Assembly: GCA_934371915.1 (NCBI GenBank)
Contig: CAKROE010000108.1
Location: 1-7,418 of the forward strand
DNA length: 7,418 nucleotides
Source of the DNA: an uncultured Blautia sp.
GTDB lineage: Bacteria; Bacillota; Clostridia; Lachnospirales; Lachnospiraceae
Direction: 5' to 3'
This document shows, one piece after another, positions 6,145 through 7,418 of this stretch; position 1 is the stretch's first letter; every line of letters begins with the position of its first letter. The translations under genes and the position numbers were made by a program. The notes beneath the pieces were generated by a model, which was given only the letters and a program-made list of their open reading frames with translations, did not search any database and had not been told where the DNA came from.

Positions 6145-7131
6145 ATGAAAATTTTATTTTACGGTGCAAAAGATTATGACCAGCAGTTTTTTGACAAACT
6201 GAGACCGGAATATCCGGATATTGAATTTATATTTATTGAATCCAACTTATATAAAGAAACTGCTTCCCTTGCCGCAGGATATGACGGAATCTGCGCTTTC
6301 GTCAATGCAGATCTCAGTGCGGATGTCATAGAAGAGCTGCGCCATCAGGGAATCCGACTGATTCTGATGCGCTGTGCCGGATACAATAATGTGAATCTTG
6401 CAAAAGCAAAAAAATGTGGAATTTCTGTGCTGCGCGTACCGGGGTATTCACCGGAAGCCGTTGCAGAGCATGCAATGGCACTTGTCCTTACGGCAAACCG
6501 CCATACGCACAAGGCATATATCAAATGCCGTGAAAATAATTTCTCATTGAATGGATTAATGGGAATCAATCTTTACGGGAAAACAGCCGGGATTGTCGGT
6601 ACAGGAAAAATCGGTCTTGCAATGGCGCGGATCTGTCAGGGATTTGGTATGAAAGTTCTGGCATATGATCCGTTCCCAAATGAAAAAACGGGACTTCCCT
6701 ATGTTTCTCTGGGACAGCTTTTTTCGTCCAGTGATCTGATCAGTCTGCATTGTCCGCTCACACCGGAGACACATCATATAGTTAACCGGGAATCTATTTC
6801 TCATATGAAAGACGGAGTCATTCTTGTAAACACTTCCAGGGGAGGTCTGATCTGTACAGAAGATCTGATTGCCGGTATTCGTGATCATAAGTTTTTTGCG
6901 GTTGGACTGGATGTGTATGAAGAAGAATCAGATTTTGTTTATGAAGACATGTCGGAATATATCCTGAAGACCTCTACGGTGCAGAGACTTCTCTCTTTCC
7001 CAAATGTTGCACTGACTTCTCATCAGGGATTTTTTACAGAGGAAGCACTGACCAATATTGCAGAGACAACCTTAGAGAATGCAGAGGCCTTCCGGACAGG
7101 TATTGAATTAAAGAATGAGGTATCTTCGTAA
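6145..7131 (+). CDS. ldhA: D-lactate dehydrogenase (D-2-hydroxyacid dehydrogenase family)
   Basis: Reduces pyruvate to D-lactate with NADH, regenerating NAD+ in fermentation; cytoplasmic. The 328-residue length matches E. coli LdhA (329), and the two align almost without gaps by eye. Shared blocks are RCAGYNNV (76-83), PEAVAEHAMA (103-112), YGKTAGIVGTGKIG (144-157), HCPLTPE (202-208) and NTSRGGLI (229-236). The NAD motif is GTGKIG (152-157), with D175 at the end of beta-2 favouring NAD. The catalytic Arg/Glu/His triad is R232, E261 and H293. ATG 6145 has a perfect AGGAGG 5 nt upstream (6134-6139); an in-frame ATG at 6052 is rejected because it sits on the preceding terminator's T-tract with no Shine-Dalgarno. 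No clear sigma-A promoter is seen in the 90 bp after the terminator. A different 2-hydroxyacid specificity cannot be excluded, but the LdhA-like sequence makes lactate the best call. Confidence 0.9.
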   Translation: MKILFYGAKDYDQQFFDKLRPEYPDIEFIFIESNLYKETASLAAGYDGICAFVNADLSADVIEELRHQGIRLILMRCAGYNNVNLAKAKKCGISVLRVPGYSPEAVAEHAMALVLTANRHTHKAYIKCRENNFSLNGLMGINLYGKTAGIVGTGKIGLAMARICQGFGMKVLAYDPFPNEKTGLPYVSLGQLFSSSDLISLHCPLTPETHHIVNRESISHMKDGVILVNTSRGGLICTEDLIAGIRDHKFFAVGLDVYEEESDFVYEDMSEYILKTSTVQRLLSFPNVALTSHQGFFTEEALTNIAETTLENAEAFRTGIELKNEVSS

Positions 7132-7134
7132 TAA

Positions 7135-7418
7135 TTATTTTGAGTAAGCTTCTCTTAATAAAGAGATTTCTTTTGTCCATCCTTCGTCATCGTTTGGTGT
7201 TTCAAGGATAAAAGGAATCTCTTTTAATTTTGGATGACGAATCACACGTACAAGAGCATCCAGACCGATTTTACCCTCTCCTATCCGTGCATGGCGGTCT
7301 TTGTGGCTTCCAAGGTCATTAAGACTGTCGTTTAAATGGATAGCCTTTAATCTGTCCAGTCCTATGGTTCGGTCAAATTCACTAAGAACACCCTCCAGAT
7401 CATTCGCAATGTAATAAC
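7135..7418 (-). CDS. nfo: Endonuclease IV (AP endonuclease), C-terminal 93 residues (partial, continues past right edge)
   Basis: Zinc-dependent apurinic/apyrimidinic endonuclease of base-excision repair; it cleaves DNA 5' to abasic sites. The visible third carries the family's final signatures: [16 protein letters not shown] (27-42 of the fragment), IGEGKIG (45-51) and PFILETP (68-74). The His of HLND, the Asp and His of DRH and the Glu of ETP correspond to metal ligands H216, D229, H231 and E261 of the E. coli enzyme. About two thirds of a usual 280-residue protein lies beyond the right edge. The reading frame is open from base 7416 to the TAA at 7137-7135. The gene is convergent with ldhA, with only 3 bp between the two stop codons. 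Confidence 0.95.
   Translation of the reverse strand, partial: YYIANDLEGVLSEFDRTIGLDRLKAIHLNDSLNDLGSHKDRHARIGEGKIGLDALVRVIRHPKLKEIPFILETPNDDEGWTKEISLLREAYSK
7151..7174 (+). terminator. Possible ldhA terminator inside the 3' end of nfo
   Basis: TCTCTT (7151-7156) pairs with AAGAGA (7161-7166) across an AATA loop and is followed by TTTCTTTT (7167-7174), about 20 bp past the ldhA stop. The stem is short and AT-rich, so it would be weak. It overlaps the last codons of the opposite-strand nfo gene. With no spacer between the two genes, overlapping 3' ends are expected for both transcripts. Confidence 0.35.

Overview
The window reads as an ordinary chromosomal segment of a low-to-moderate GC Gram-positive anaerobe. 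The class Clostridia is likely, and Lachnospiraceae is my best guess. The reasons are strong AGGAGG-type ribosome binding sites, near-consensus sigma-A promoters with 17-bp spacers, a class II (Firmicutes-type) EPSP synthase, a divergent leucyl-tRNA synthetase of the kind I associate with Clostridia, and a second-type EF-G paralogue. No mobile element, CRISPR array, tRNA or rRNA gene was seen. Every sizeable stretch is accounted for by a housekeeping or metabolic gene.

Left part, leftward genes: the first 362 codons of leuS (1-1087, running off the left edge) have their own promoter at 1124-1152. About 100 bp of unassigned sequence and a 12-bp hairpin terminator separate leuS from a complete 695-residue EF-G-like translation factor (1318-3405). 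That protein keeps all EF-G domains, but its GTPase signatures are altered: DTPG is followed by Tyr instead of His, and TDMD stands where NKxD belongs.

Middle: a 219-bp AT-rich divergent intergenic region (3406-3624) carries one clear promoter in each direction and a perfect 12-bp direct repeat between them. Rightward from it runs a two-gene aromatic amino-acid operon. tyrA (prephenate dehydrogenase with a C-terminal ACT domain) is followed after 8 bp by aroA (class II EPSP synthase). A strong intrinsic terminator at 6016-6051 ends the operon. The two enzymes act on the shikimate-to-tyrosine route: AroA makes the chorismate precursor and TyrA commits prephenate to tyrosine.

Right part: a complete ldhA-like D-lactate dehydrogenase (6145-7131) would regenerate NAD+ by reducing pyruvate during fermentation. 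It converges, with only 3 bp between stop codons, on the 3' end of nfo (endonuclease IV, base-excision repair), which runs off the right edge.

I did not find a convincing new multi-gene system. The points most worth a second look are the EF-G paralogue's altered GTPase motifs, the lack of an acidic NAD-selecting residue in TyrA, and the unexplained segment with T-box-like words upstream of leuS.
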